Of a stretch of DNA of 64,000 nucleotides, positions 53,123 to 61,995 are shown piece by piece. The stretch is from Roseomonas haemaphysalidis. Its GTDB lineage: Bacteria > Pseudomonadota > Alphaproteobacteria > Acetobacterales > Acetobacteraceae. The DNA is taken from the NCBI RefSeq assembly GCF_017355405.1, contig NZ_CP061177.1:2153001-2217000 (forward strand), in the 5' to 3' direction. The position numbers were made by a program, and so were the translations under genes. Within the stretch, counting starts at the first letter, position 1. Each line of letters starts with the position of its first letter. The notes beneath the pieces were generated by a model, which saw nothing but the letters and a program-made list of their open reading frames with translations, had not been told where the DNA came from and made no database searches.

Positions 53123-53455
53123 ATGGAACCAAGACTGAAAGCCGGCCTCTGGGCCAAGGCGGCGATCCGCATGGCCGACCTGTCCGGCCGCTCCGCCATG
53201 GTGCTGCGAAAGGGCGACGAGGATGCCGGCGGCATCCTGTGCCTCCTGCGCGGGCGCGACGGCTGCGTGGTGCTGGCGCAGACGCGCGACCCGGAAGGCC
53301 GCCCCGCGTGGCAGCGCGGCACCGGCCGGCAGCCGGTGCCGGAGCCGGAAGCCGAGGCCTACGTGGCCCGGCAAACGGCGCGCGACCCCGACCTGTGGGT
53401 GATCGAGTTCGACACGCCGGACCTCGTGCCGCCGTTCGAGGCCCGGCTGGTGTAG
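53123..53455 (+). CDS. DUF1491 family protein
   Basis: A 110-residue protein of DUF1491, found in alphaproteobacteria, of unknown function. It shows LKAGLWAKAAIRMADLSGRS, then VVLRKGDEDAGG and the end FDTPDLVPPFEARLV. The start is ATG 53123. No signal peptide. It converges on the hydroxyacid dehydrogenase gene. Confidence 0.85.
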   Translation: MEPRLKAGLWAKAAIRMADLSGRSAMVLRKGDEDAGGILCLLRGRDGCVVLAQTRDPEGRPAWQRGTGRQPVPEPEAEAYVARQTARDPDLWVIEFDTPDLVPPFEARLV

Positions 53456-53459
53456 CGGC

Positions 53460-54428
53460 TCAGCAGACGAAGTCGTTTTCCGCCACCGCCCCGCCCTGGG
53501 ACACGCGGTGGATGTTGCCGAACATCTGGTTGATGGTGCTGACGAAGTTGTCCGCCGCCATGGCCGCGATGTGCGGCGTGACCACGGCGTTGTCCAGCTT
53601 CAGCAGCGGGTGGTCCGCCGGCACCGGCTCCTGCTCATAGACGTCCGTCGCGGCGCCGAGGATCTCGCGCGCCTTGAGTGCCTCCACCAAGTCGCTTTCG
53701 ATCACCACGCCGCCGCGGGCGCAGTTGATCAGCACGGCCTTGGGCTTCATGGACTGCAGCGCGCGGCGGTCGATCATGCCGGCGGTCTGCGGCGTCATCG
53801 GGCAATGCAGGGACACGATGTCGGCCTGGGCCAGGATCTCCGGCACAGTGGCGAAGCGCACGTCCTGCTCGGCTTCCTCGGCGGCGCTCAGCGGGCGGGT
53901 CTTGTTGTACAGCACGGGGCAGCCGAAGGCCTTGACCATCCGCGCCACGTTCTGGCCGATCGCGCCGTAGCCGATGATGCCGACGGTCTTGCCGGAGATC
54001 ATCAGGCTTTCCTTGGGCAGGGTCGTGGTGCGCCAGGCGCCGTTCTCGCGCAGCGTGGCATGGCCGAAGGCCAGGTTGCGCAGCAGCGCGATCATCAGCC
54101 CAACGGCGAATTCCGCCACGGGCACGGCATTGCTGCCCGTGGTGCGCGCCACCGTCACGCCCTGCGCCTTGGCGGCATCCAGGTCGAAGTTGTCGACACC
54201 CACGCCCCACTTGTGCAGCAGCTTGGCCTGCCGGGCCGCCGCCAGCAGTTCCGCGTTCACGGCGATCTGCCCGGACACGATGTAATCCGCATCCGCCACC
54301 AGCGTCTTCAGCTCGGCGGGATCGCGCGAGGTCGCGTGCTCCAGCGTCAGGCCGGGGGGCAGCAGGTCGCGCATGCGCTGCGCCGTGCTGGGGGTGATGG
54401 GGTCGATGACCACGATCTTTTCGCTCAT
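53460..54428 (-). CDS. D-2-hydroxyacid dehydrogenase
   Basis: A 322-residue D-isomer specific dehydrogenase with GIIGYGAIGQNVARM, NCARGGVVIE (catalytic Arg), DVYEQEP (Glu) and VTPHIAAM (His). It is a more phosphoglycerate-dehydrogenase-like member than the one at 14032, without an ACT domain. Substrate unknown. It is the last gene after the MotB-like gene, 84 bases away. Confidence 0.88.
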   Translation of the reverse strand: MSEKIVVIDPITPSTAQRMRDLLPPGLTLEHATSRDPAELKTLVADADYIVSGQIAVNAELLAAARQAKLLHKWGVGVDNFDLDAAKAQGVTVARTTGSNAVPVAEFAVGLMIALLRNLAFGHATLRENGAWRTTTLPKESLMISGKTVGIIGYGAIGQNVARMVKAFGCPVLYNKTRPLSAAEEAEQDVRFATVPEILAQADIVSLHCPMTPQTAGMIDRRALQSMKPKAVLINCARGGVVIESDLVEALKAREILGAATDVYEQEPVPADHPLLKLDNAVVTPHIAAMAADNFVSTINQMFGNIHRVSQGGAVAENDFVC

Positions 54429-54512
54429 GCCCCAGGCATAAAACGGAACCACAGGGCCGAAAATGCCTTTTCCAGGTAGAATTTCACCTGTCAGCCGATT
54501 TCCCAGTAATCC

Positions 54513-56039
54513 TTATCGGTCAGTGAGACGCAGCTCGATCCGGCGGTTCCGTGCCAGGGCCTCGGGGCTGTCGCCAGGGTCCAGGGGCTGGTTGTCGCTG
54601 AAGGCGGTGGCGGCCACGTGGTTGGCCGGCAGCCCCTCGTTGATCAGCAGCTGCGCCACCGCGATGGCGCGGGCCGACGAGAGTTCCCAGTTGCTGGCGT
54701 AGCGCCCGGTCCCGCGCAACGGGCTGCGGTCGGCATGGCCGTCCACGCGCAGGATCCAGGGCAGCTCGGCCGGAAAGCGCTGGCTGACGTCCTTGAGCAC
54801 GCCGGCGATGGCGCGGATCTGCTGCACGCCGCCGGCCGACAGGTCGGCACTGCCCACGGGAAACAGCACCTCGCTCTGGAACACGAAGCGGTCGCCGACG
54901 ATGCGCACCTCCGGCCGGTCGCCCAGCACGTCGCGCAGCCGGCCGAAGAAGTCGCTGCGATAGCGCTGCAGTTCCTCCACCCGGGCGGCGAGGGCGGCGT
55001 TCAGCCGCTGCCCCAGCGCGGTGATCTGCGCTTCCTTGTCGCGCCCCGCGGCTTCCTCGGCATCCAGCAACGCCGCGATGCGCGACAGCTCGCCGCGCAG
55101 CGCCGTGATCTGCTGGGTCAGCAGCGCCACCTGGGCGCGGGCGCTGTCGGCCAGCCGGGTGTTCTCGGCCGCGGTGCCCTCGGCGGCGCGGCGGGCGGCG
55201 GCGGCCGCTTCCGCCTGCTGGCGGCTGGCCGCGGCCAGGGCCTCGGCGGCGGTGCGGGCCTGGGCGTCGCTGCTGGCCCGGTCCAGGGCCGCCTGGGCGC
55301 GACGTTCCGCCTCGTCGCGCAGCGCGGTCAGCGCCTGCAGCTGCTGGTTCAGCCGGGCGATGTCGGACAGCCGGGTGGCGATGGTGGCGCGGTCGGCCTG
55401 CACCGTGCGGTCCAGCTCGGCGGCGGCGGCCCGCAGGCGGTCCAGCTCGGCGCGGGCGGCGGCAAGGTCGGTTTCGGCCGTGCCGGCCCGGTCCTGCTGC
55501 TGCGCCAGGGTGCGGCGCGTTTCGGTCAGGTCGCGCACGGAGGCGGCGGCATCGCCGCCACGCGCATCGGCGCGCGACAACGCTTCCGCCAGCCGTTCCT
55601 CCAGGCTGGCGATGCGTTCGGCCGAGCCGCGCGTCGCCGCGTCCTGATCGGCCAGCCGCGCGGCCAGCCGGTCCCGCTCGCCGCGCAGGCTGTCGCGCTC
55701 GGCCGCCTGGCGGTCACGCTCGTCGCGCAGCCCGGCGATCTGGGAAAGGGCGTTGTCGCGCGCCACGCTGGCGGCGCGCAGCTCGTCGGTCATGCGGCCT
55801 AGGCGGCCGCGCAGTTCCTCGCCCTGGCCGCGCTCCAGCGCCAGGAGGTCAGCCAGCTCGGACACCTGCCGGTTCAGCCGGTCCAGCGCCTGGTCGCGCG
55901 ACGACAGCGCGACGGACAGGAAGCCCTGCGCCAGAACGAAGACCAGCAGGACGAAGATCAGCACCATCAACAGCGTGGACAGCGCGTCCACATAGCCGGG
56001 CCAGGGGTTTGGCCCTTCCCTGTTGCGGCGCAGCGCCAT
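54513..56039 (-). CDS. MotB/OmpA-type peptidoglycan-binding protein with long coiled coil
   Basis: A 508-residue protein. One membrane helix at about residues 16-38 carries Asp18 (YVDALSTLL), which matches the essential proton-channel Asp of MotB. A long heptad-rich coiled coil occupies about 45-370, and the C-terminal 130 residues form an OmpA-like domain with VDGHADRSPL and ARAIAVAQLLINEGL. It would anchor an inner-membrane proton channel to peptidoglycan. The partner MotA-like gene is 18 bases upstream. The coiled coil is far longer than in MotB, so it is not the flagellar stator. Confidence 0.85.
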   Translation of the reverse strand: MALRRNREGPNPWPGYVDALSTLLMVLIFVLLVFVLAQGFLSVALSSRDQALDRLNRQVSELADLLALERGQGEELRGRLGRMTDELRAASVARDNALSQIAGLRDERDRQAAERDSLRGERDRLAARLADQDAATRGSAERIASLEERLAEALSRADARGGDAAASVRDLTETRRTLAQQQDRAGTAETDLAAARAELDRLRAAAAELDRTVQADRATIATRLSDIARLNQQLQALTALRDEAERRAQAALDRASSDAQARTAAEALAAASRQQAEAAAAARRAAEGTAAENTRLADSARAQVALLTQQITALRGELSRIAALLDAEEAAGRDKEAQITALGQRLNAALAARVEELQRYRSDFFGRLRDVLGDRPEVRIVGDRFVFQSEVLFPVGSADLSAGGVQQIRAIAGVLKDVSQRFPAELPWILRVDGHADRSPLRGTGRYASNWELSSARAIAVAQLLINEGLPANHVAATAFSDNQPLDPGDSPEALARNRRIELRLTDR

Positions 56040-56057
56040 GGGTCAGCCCATCCTCAT

Positions 56058-57221
56058 TCAGCGCGGGCCTTCGTCGGCCAGGGCGGCGATGGTGCGGGCC
56101 AGGATCTTGATCTCGCCGCGGATCTCGGCGGTGGCCTGGGCACGGCCCTGGGCCACGTCCTCCACCAGCCGGGACATGTAGATCTCCAGGTTGCGCAGAT
56201 GCGTCCGGGAGGCCTCGTCCAGCGCGAAGCCGGACTGTGCCTCGGCCATGCGGGTGAGGGTGGGGGCCAGCGCGGCCTGCCCCTCGGCCACGCGTTGCAT
56301 CAGCACCTGGCTGGCACGCATCTGGTCGGCCAGGACGGACAGCCGCTCGGTCAGCGTCACCAGGGCCTGGCCGCTGGCCGCGCGGCCTTCCTCGCCGCGC
56401 GTCATGATGCGTTGCAGGTTTTCCAGGTTTTCCGCGGTCTGCTCCAGCAGCGCCTGCACGTAGGCCGGCACGGAGCCGCCGCCCTCGGCGCCGCCATCGC
56501 CCAGCACGCCGGACGACAGGCGCGTCACGCCCGCCAGCCATTCCTCCAGCTCGTTGTAGAAGCGGGTCTGCGCCTGCCCGGCCGTGAGGTCGAGGAAACC
56601 CAGCACCAGCGCGCCCGCGAGGCCGAGCATGGAGGAGGAAAAGGCGACGCCCATGCCGCGCAGGGGCTGCGTCAGCCCGGTCTTCAACTGGTTGAACAGC
56701 TGGTTGATGTCGCCCGAGCCGACCGACATGGAGGAGATCACCTCCGCCACCGAGCCGATGGTCAGGATCAGCCCCCAGAAGGTGCCCAGCAGGCCCAGAA
56801 AGATCGACAGCCCGGTAACGTAGCGCGACAGCTCCCGGCTTTCGTCCAGCCGCGAGGCGATGCCATCCAGCACCGAGCGCATGGCGGGCGCGGACAGGGA
56901 CAGCCGGTCGCCCCGCCGCGTCGCGAACATCGAAGCCATGGGCGCCAGAAGCTGCGGCGCCCCATGCTTCGCGCCGCCGCGGGCGGGGGCGCCGGCACGT
57001 GGCTCGCGGAAGCCCTCCAGCCACGCCACCTCGGGGTTCAGCGTCACCACCTGGCGGATGTTCCAGGCGATGCCGAGCAGCATGACGCCAAGGATCACCG
57101 CGTTCAGCACCGGGTTGGCGCCGAAGGCCTCCAGCAGCGGGCCCGACAGCACCGCCGCCAGCACCAGCACGGCCAGCAGGAACACGATCATCCGCAGCAG
57201 ATAGTGGTTGGGGCGTGTCAT
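56058..57221 (-). CDS. MotA/TolQ/ExbB-type proton channel protein
   Basis: A 387-residue membrane protein with helices at about 9-28, 38-57, 134-160 and 190-212 and a long C-terminal helical tail (about 220-387). The conserved block GLSIFLGLLGTFWGLILTIG is the TolQ/MotA core. The ATG overlaps the stop of the OmpA-like gene upstream (ATGA). It probably works as a proton-driven motor with the downstream MotB-like protein; the cargo is unknown. No flagellar genes are near. Confidence 0.87.
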   Translation of the reverse strand: MTRPNHYLLRMIVFLLAVLVLAAVLSGPLLEAFGANPVLNAVILGVMLLGIAWNIRQVVTLNPEVAWLEGFREPRAGAPARGGAKHGAPQLLAPMASMFATRRGDRLSLSAPAMRSVLDGIASRLDESRELSRYVTGLSIFLGLLGTFWGLILTIGSVAEVISSMSVGSGDINQLFNQLKTGLTQPLRGMGVAFSSSMLGLAGALVLGFLDLTAGQAQTRFYNELEEWLAGVTRLSSGVLGDGGAEGGGSVPAYVQALLEQTAENLENLQRIMTRGEEGRAASGQALVTLTERLSVLADQMRASQVLMQRVAEGQAALAPTLTRMAEAQSGFALDEASRTHLRNLEIYMSRLVEDVAQGRAQATAEIRGEIKILARTIAALADEGPR

Positions 57222-57853
57222 GGGCGGGGTGGGGCCTGCTGGCTGCTGGGCGGGGCGGGGGCGGTCTGGCTTTGCGTGGTCAGCGTGGGGCTGGGGCTGC
57301 CGGGCGGCAGCAGCTCGACGGCGTTGCGCCCTTCCGCGGTGCGGCCGACAGGGCGCAGGTCGATCCGCTGGCCGTCCAGCCCGCCGGCTTCCAGCGCCCG
57401 GCGCACCGCCTGCGCATTGGCCAGCGCCGCGCGGCGGGCAACCGAGATGTCATCGGCCGGACCGTCCACCTGCGCCACCACCGTGACGCGCCCCGTGGTC
57501 TGCGCCGTCAGGCGGCGCGCGATGTCGGCCAGGGTGTTGGCGGTGGCCGGGTCGATCCGGCCGGTGGCGGACACGCCCTCAATCCGCCAGCCGCCCTGCG
57601 GCAGGTTGCGCATGCTGGGCGGCAGGGCGAACAGCGGCAGGCGGGGTGTGGGCGCGGCGGCGCGCGGCGCCCGGTTCAGGTCCGGCGGCGCCGGCGCGGC
57701 GGGGGCGGTGACGGCCGGCGCCTCGGGCTGTGCGCGCCGGGTCACGGCGGCGGGTGCCCCGGCCTGCGCCCAGGCGGCGGCAGGCAGGGCCAGGAGCACG
57801 GCCAGGGCGGCCGGACAGATCGGGCGGAAGGGGGCGCGGCGGCGGAAACGCAT
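57218..57853 (-). CDS. OmpA-like periplasmic protein
   Basis: A 211-residue protein with a signal peptide (cleavage near AAWA, residue 30), a Pro/Ala-rich linker and an OmpA-like domain (about 90-185) with ISVARRAALANAQAVRRAL and IDLRPVGR, followed by a Pro/Ser/Thr-rich tail. It is coupled to the MotA-like gene by an ATGA overlap. It probably is a periplasmic partner of that channel. Confidence 0.8.
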   Translation of the reverse strand: MRFRRRAPFRPICPAALAVLLALPAAAWAQAGAPAAVTRRAQPEAPAVTAPAAPAPPDLNRAPRAAAPTPRLPLFALPPSMRNLPQGGWRIEGVSATGRIDPATANTLADIARRLTAQTTGRVTVVAQVDGPADDISVARRAALANAQAVRRALEAGGLDGQRIDLRPVGRTAEGRNAVELLPPGSPSPTLTTQSQTAPAPPSSQQAPPRP

Positions 57854-57903
57854 TGCGCCGCACCCTAGACGCTTCACGGACGGTGCTCAATGAGCACGGC
57901 CGA

Positions 57904-58761
57904 TCAGGCCTCGGCGCGGCCCTCGGCGCGGGCGCGGGCGATGGCGGCCACACCTTCATTGACGGCATCGCGCAGCTTGGCCTGCAGAAAGGGATTGCCG
58001 CCCACCACGTCGCCGCCCGGATACGGGTCGCCGCCATCGGGCGCCGTCACGTAGCCGCCGGCCTCCTTCAGGATGATGATGCCGGCCGCCATGTCCCAGG
58101 GCTTGATACCGAGTTCCCAGTAGCCCTCGTACCGGCCCGCCGCCGTCCAGCACAGATCCAGCGCCGCGGCGCCCATGCGGCGCACGCCGGCCACCTGCGG
58201 CATCAGCTTGGCCAGGATGGCGCTGAACTCCGCCTTGCGGCCGATGGAGGCGAAGGGGATGCCGGTGGCGAACACGGCGCTCAGCATGTCGCGGCGGCCG
58301 GACACGCGCAGGCGGCGGTCGTTCAGAAAGGCGCCGTTGCCCTTTTCCGCCCAGAACATCTCGCCGGACGCGGGGTTGTAGACGACGCCCGCCATCAGCT
58401 CGGAAGTGTTCTCGCCCGTGCGCTTTTCGATGCCCACGGAGATGCACCAGTGCGGGATGCCGTGCAGGAAGTTGGTGGTGCCGTCCAGCGGGTCGATCAC
58501 CCAGCGCCATTCCCAGTCGGCGTCGCCGGAGGTGCCGTTCTCTTCCGCCAGAAACGCGAAGTTCGGGCGGGCGCGGCCCAGCTCGGCCCGCAGCGTTTCT
58601 TCCGAACGCAGGTCGGCCTGGGACACGAAGTCGCCCGGGCCCTTCATGCTGACCTGAAGCTGCTCGACCTCGCCGAAGTCGCGCAACAGGCGCTTGCCGG
58701 CCTTCTGCACGGCGGACACGACGACGTTGAGCGCGGGGGAAAGGCGGGCGGACTGGGCCAC
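57904..58761 (-). CDS. suhB: Inositol monophosphatase family protein
   Basis: A 285-residue Mg-dependent phosphatase. Motif A reads VIDPLDGTTNFLHG and motif B KPWDMAAG, with EENGTSG as an upstream metal ligand region. Start is GTG 58761 (GGAGA nine bases upstream). SuhB-type enzymes hydrolyse inositol phosphates and also take part in rRNA transcription control in E. coli. Its position after efp is a common alphaproteobacterial arrangement. Confidence 0.88.
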   Translation of the reverse strand: MAQSARLSPALNVVVSAVQKAGKRLLRDFGEVEQLQVSMKGPGDFVSQADLRSEETLRAELGRARPNFAFLAEENGTSGDADWEWRWVIDPLDGTTNFLHGIPHWCISVGIEKRTGENTSELMAGVVYNPASGEMFWAEKGNGAFLNDRRLRVSGRRDMLSAVFATGIPFASIGRKAEFSAILAKLMPQVAGVRRMGAAALDLCWTAAGRYEGYWELGIKPWDMAAGIIILKEAGGYVTAPDGGDPYPGGDVVGGNPFLQAKLRDAVNEGVAAIARARAEGRAEA

Positions 58762-58853
58762 GGCGGGGGTATCTCCGGCAAGAGCCTGAAACGAAATGCC
58801 GCGGCGGGGGCGCCGCCGCGGCGAAGGGCGCGAAGCAAGGCGCCCGGAAGGGC

Positions 58854-59420
58854 TTAGCCCTTGGCGCGCTCGACGTAGGAGCCGTCCTCGGTCTTCACCA
58901 CGATCCGCTCGCCGGCGGTGATGAAGGGCGGCACCAGGGTCTTGGCGCCGTTGGACAGCACGGCCGGCTTGTAGGAGGAGGAGGCGGTCTGCCCCTTCAC
59001 CACCGGGTCGGCCTCGGCCACCGTCAGCGTCACCTGCGCGGGCAGCTCCATGCCCACCGGGTCGCCCTCGATCAGGCGAACGGTGACGGTCATGTTCTCT
59101 TCCAGGAAGGCCATGCGGTCGCCCAGGATGGCGGAGGGGACGATGGTCTGCTCGAAGGTCTCGGGGTCCATCAGCACCAGATTGTCGCCGTCGGCGTAGG
59201 AGTAGGTGAACTCCTTGTCCTCGGTGGTCAGGCGCTCGACCGTGTCGGCGGTGCGCCAGCGGTCGTCCTTCTTGGTGCCGGTCTTGATGTCGCGCATCTC
59301 GACCTGAATGAAGGCGCCGCCCTTGCCCGGGGTGATGATGGCGATCTTCAGCACGGTCCAGCGACGGCCCTCGTACTCGATGACCTGGCCGGGGCGCATC
59401 TGGTTGGCCTGCTGCTTCAT
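58854..59420 (-). CDS. efp: Elongation factor P
   Basis: A 188-residue EF-P that relieves ribosome stalling at polyproline stretches. Conserved parts are MRPGQVIEYEGRRWTVLK, the tip loop TPGKGGAF with Lys33 as modification site, and IVVKTEDGSYVERA at the end. The modification enzymes are not in the window. A GC-rich hairpin follows the gene (58798-58822) without a clear T-run. Confidence 0.95.
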   Translation of the reverse strand: MKQQANQMRPGQVIEYEGRRWTVLKIAIITPGKGGAFIQVEMRDIKTGTKKDDRWRTADTVERLTTEDKEFTYSYADGDNLVLMDPETFEQTIVPSAILGDRMAFLEENMTVTVRLIEGDPVGMELPAQVTLTVAEADPVVKGQTASSSYKPAVLSNGAKTLVPPFITAGERIVVKTEDGSYVERAKG

Positions 59421-59536
59421 GGGCGGGGCACCTGTCTTCCGAAGGACTTGAACGAACGAATACGGCCGCACCCCAGGCTGGCCTGGGGACGGGCGGGGCG
59501 GGCTTTACTCCGGGAGCAGGGGGGGTGGCAACGGGC

Positions 59537-59565
59537 AAGGGGCCCCGGCTTGGCCGGGACCCCTT
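59537..59565 (-). terminator. Hairpin after the Mn-catalase gene
   Basis: AAGGGG and CCCCTT arms (59537-59542, 59560-59565) extend inward with CCGG-type pairs around a short loop. It lies 36 bases after the catalase stop on the minus strand, before efp. There is no T-run. Confidence 0.4.
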
Positions 59566-59601
59566 CCGCTCATGGGCCCGAAGGCCCGCCGCCGCGCAGC
59601 G

Positions 59602-60525
59602 TCAGCGCGACTTCTGGTACAGCTTGGAAGCGATCTCGAACATCTCTTCCGGCGCGTAGTCGGGCGTGAAGGCCGAGGGGACGCCGGTCAGCTGGTGGAT
59701 CTTGCCACCCTCGGGGATGCCATCGACTACCTGCAGCTCGCCGGCCGGGTCGCCCGGCAGCGCCTGCTCACCATTGCCCCAGATGCCGGCGATCTCCTTG
59801 TAGTCGTTCGGGCTCCAGGTGTAGAGCCGGCGGTGCGACCCTTCCTGCAGGTACTTCTGGCACTCGGGGATCTTGTCGAGGTTGATGTTCGGCGTCGGCA
59901 GGAACTTCTCCAGCTCCACGCCGGTGATCTGCTTCAGCGCCAGGGCATAGGCATGGGCGTGCACCGAGCCGCGCACCAGGAGATAGCCGCAGACCTCGCG
60001 GCCCGTCGGGTCGGACAGGGTCTCGTAAACGCGCAGCTTGTGCAGGCGGGCGCCGCATTCCAGGTGGAAGTTGTGCAGCAGGTCGACCACCACGTTGCCC
60101 GTGGTCGTGACCATGTCCGCGTTCCAGGACATGCTGTTGCTGTTCACCGGCAGGGAGCCGCCACCGTTCGAGGCGAAGGAGGCGAAGGAACGGATATCCT
60201 TCATCGCCTCCATGGGCGACTTGGAGATGTCGCCGCCCGGCTGCATGTCGCCATCATTGTCGGGACCGTTGTTCAGCATGGCCACGCCGTTGCTGACCAG
60301 CTCCACATGGCCCAGTTCCTCGGCCGTGATCGAGGCGACCAGGCTGTAGAACGGCTTCAGCTTGTCCTTGGAGCGGAAGTTGAAGCTCTGGAACATGTAG
60401 TTCCCGAGCGTGGACATCTCGCCGTACTTGCCACCCAGGAGTTCCTGCAACGCTGCTCCCGCGTTCGGATCTTTCCGCTTGGGGGCCGGCAGTTCAGCTT
60501 GAAGCTTGTCGACGCGCATGAACAT
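59602..60525 (-). CDS. Manganese catalase
   Basis: A 307-residue non-haem catalase of the ferritin-like superfamily. Candidate dimanganese ligands lie in LQELLGGKYGEMSTL, ITAEELGHVELV, HNFHLECGARL and VRGSVHAHAYA, as in known Mn-catalases. It breaks down hydrogen peroxide in the cytoplasm. Start is ATG 60525 or the ATG two codons later. The upstream gap is the most AT-rich stretch of the window, with possible stress-type promoter elements. Confidence 0.9.
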   Translation of the reverse strand: MFMRVDKLQAELPAPKRKDPNAGAALQELLGGKYGEMSTLGNYMFQSFNFRSKDKLKPFYSLVASITAEELGHVELVSNGVAMLNNGPDNDGDMQPGGDISKSPMEAMKDIRSFASFASNGGGSLPVNSNSMSWNADMVTTTGNVVVDLLHNFHLECGARLHKLRVYETLSDPTGREVCGYLLVRGSVHAHAYALALKQITGVELEKFLPTPNINLDKIPECQKYLQEGSHRRLYTWSPNDYKEIAGIWGNGEQALPGDPAGELQVVDGIPEGGKIHQLTGVPSAFTPDYAPEEMFEIASKLYQKSR

Positions 60526-60570
60526 CGGATCGTTCCATGATGGTGTGCGAAGGAGGAACGGCGTGGCGTG

Positions 60571-60597
60571 AACATAGTTATAGAAAAAATTAATTCC
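60571..60597 (-). promoter_or_regulatory. Possible promoter of Mn-catalase (EcfG-like or sigma-70)
   Basis: On the minus strand GGAAT (60597-60593) and TGTT (60574-60571) are 18 bases apart, near the alphaproteobacterial general-stress EcfG pattern (GGAAC-N17-CGTT). A TATAAC box (60582-60577) lies in the same spot. It lies 46 bases upstream of the start codon. A weak match on both models. Confidence 0.35.
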
Positions 60598-60624
60598 CGT
60601 TTTATGTCACAGCCTCAGCAGTGC

Positions 60625-60651
60625 AATTCATACGCCTCAAGATGATGAATT
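60625..60651. promoter_or_regulatory. Inverted repeat in the divergent Mn-catalase/SDR region
   Basis: AATTCAT (60625-60631) and ATGAATT (60645-60651) are separated by 13 bases, within an AT-rich stretch between divergent genes. It could be an operator for a dimeric regulator. Confidence 0.35.
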
Positions 60652-60724
60652 ATCGGGTGCGCACGTCTGGTTTTGCGCCGCAACATGGTCATCTGCCGCG
60701 ACACCACATTTTGGGAGTGCCTTC

Positions 60725-61795
60725 ATGGCCGAGAACACCGCGCTGATTGTCGGCGCAAGCGGCATCACCGGCAGCAATCTGGCGCAGGCATTGATTGCCG
60801 AGGGCTGGACGGCCTACGGGCTGGCCCGCCGCCCTGACACCGGCCTGGCCGGCCTGCGCCCCGTCGCCGCCGACCTGCTGCAGCCCGAAGCGCTGCGCGC
60901 AGCTCTGGCCGAGGTCGCGCCCAGCCACGTGTTCATCACCACCTGGATGCGCAACGCTACGGAAGCGGAGAACATCCGGGTCAACGGCGCCATGGTGCGC
61001 AACCTGCTGGACGCCCTGTCGCCCAAGCGTTCGGTCCGGCATGTCGCGCTGGTCACCGGCCTGAAGCACTATCTCGGCCCGTTCGACGCCTATGTGAAAG
61101 GTGGCACGCCGCCGCTGACGCCGCTGCGCGAGGACCAGCCGCGCCTGCCGCTGGAAAACTTCTACTATGCCCAGGAGGACGAGGTCTTCGCCGCGGCGGC
61201 CCGCGATGGCTTTCACTGGAGCGTGCACCGCCCGCATACCGTGATCGGCAAGGCGGTGGGCAATGCCATGAACCTCGGCACCACGCTCGCGGCCTATGCC
61301 TCGATCTGCAAGGCCACCGGCCGGCCGTTCCGCTGGCCTGGCTCGGCCGCGCAATGGAACGGCCTGTCCGACGTGACCGACGCCCGCCTCCTGGCCAAGC
61401 AACTGATCTGGGCCTCGACCACCGAGGCGGCGCGCGACACCGCCTTCAACGTGGTGAACGGCGACGTGTGGCGCTGGAGCTGGCTGTGGGGCCGTATCGC
61501 CGACTGGTTCGGCGTGGAGGCGGTGGGCTTTGATGGCACCATCCACTCGCTGGAGGCGGAAATGGCGGGCGACGGGCCGCTGTGGCGCGAGCTTGCGCAA
61601 CGGCATGGCCTGGCGGAGCCGGACCTCGCGCGGCTGGCCTCTCCCTGGCACACCGACCTCGATCTCGGGCGCCCGATCGAGGTGATGACGGACATGAGCC
61701 GCAGCCGCCGACTCGGCTTCGCGGCCTTTCAGCCGACTGAGGATTCCTTCACGGATCTGTTTGCGCAGCTGCGGGCCGACCGCCTGATTCCGTGA
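60725..61795 (+). CDS. SDR family oxidoreductase (PRISE-like)
   Basis: A 356-residue extended SDR. It begins NTALIVGASGITGSNLAQAL (GxxGxxG) and includes KHYLGPFDAY and the catalytic-site region LENFYYAQED, resembling the PRISE/iridoid-synthase-like reductases that act on enones; in bacteria these are of unknown substrate. The C-terminal half ends with a helical cap. It is divergent from the Mn-catalase. Confidence 0.83.
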   Translation: MAENTALIVGASGITGSNLAQALIAEGWTAYGLARRPDTGLAGLRPVAADLLQPEALRAALAEVAPSHVFITTWMRNATEAENIRVNGAMVRNLLDALSPKRSVRHVALVTGLKHYLGPFDAYVKGGTPPLTPLREDQPRLPLENFYYAQEDEVFAAAARDGFHWSVHRPHTVIGKAVGNAMNLGTTLAAYASICKATGRPFRWPGSAAQWNGLSDVTDARLLAKQLIWASTTEAARDTAFNVVNGDVWRWSWLWGRIADWFGVEAVGFDGTIHSLEAEMAGDGPLWRELAQRHGLAEPDLARLASPWHTDLDLGRPIEVMTDMSRSRRLGFAAFQPTEDSFTDLFAQLRADRLIP

Positions 61796-61809
61796 TTCGT
61801 CCCGATATC

Positions 61810-61841
61810 ACGCAAGCGTGCCTTTTTTGGTACGCTTGCGT
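61810..61841. other. Perfect 10-12 bp hairpin with T-rich loop
   Basis: ACGCAAGCGT (61810-61819) pairs with ACGCTTGCGT (61832-61841), and a CC/GG pair inside leaves a TTTTTT loop. It lies 15 bases after the SDR stop. No T-run follows on either side, so it is not a standard terminator; it may be an operator or a processed 3' end of mRNA. Confidence 0.6.
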
Positions 61842-61995
61842 ACGGTCTTCTCTCGCCTGATCGTTGACGGCGGCGCTGCTCGCCAGATACACGCATAAAG
61901 CTTCGTGAATGATCCGAGAAGTTGAAGCGGGATGGTTTCCCCCCGCTTCACCGGTGCTGGCACGACGAGCGTCATCCGCGGGAGAGCAGCCGGAC

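Noticed and set aside
54513..57853. Zorya anti-phage system
   Set aside because: Only ZorA/ZorB-like components are present; helicase or nuclease partners are absent and the context (efp, suhB) is housekeeping. Kept as a motor of unknown function.
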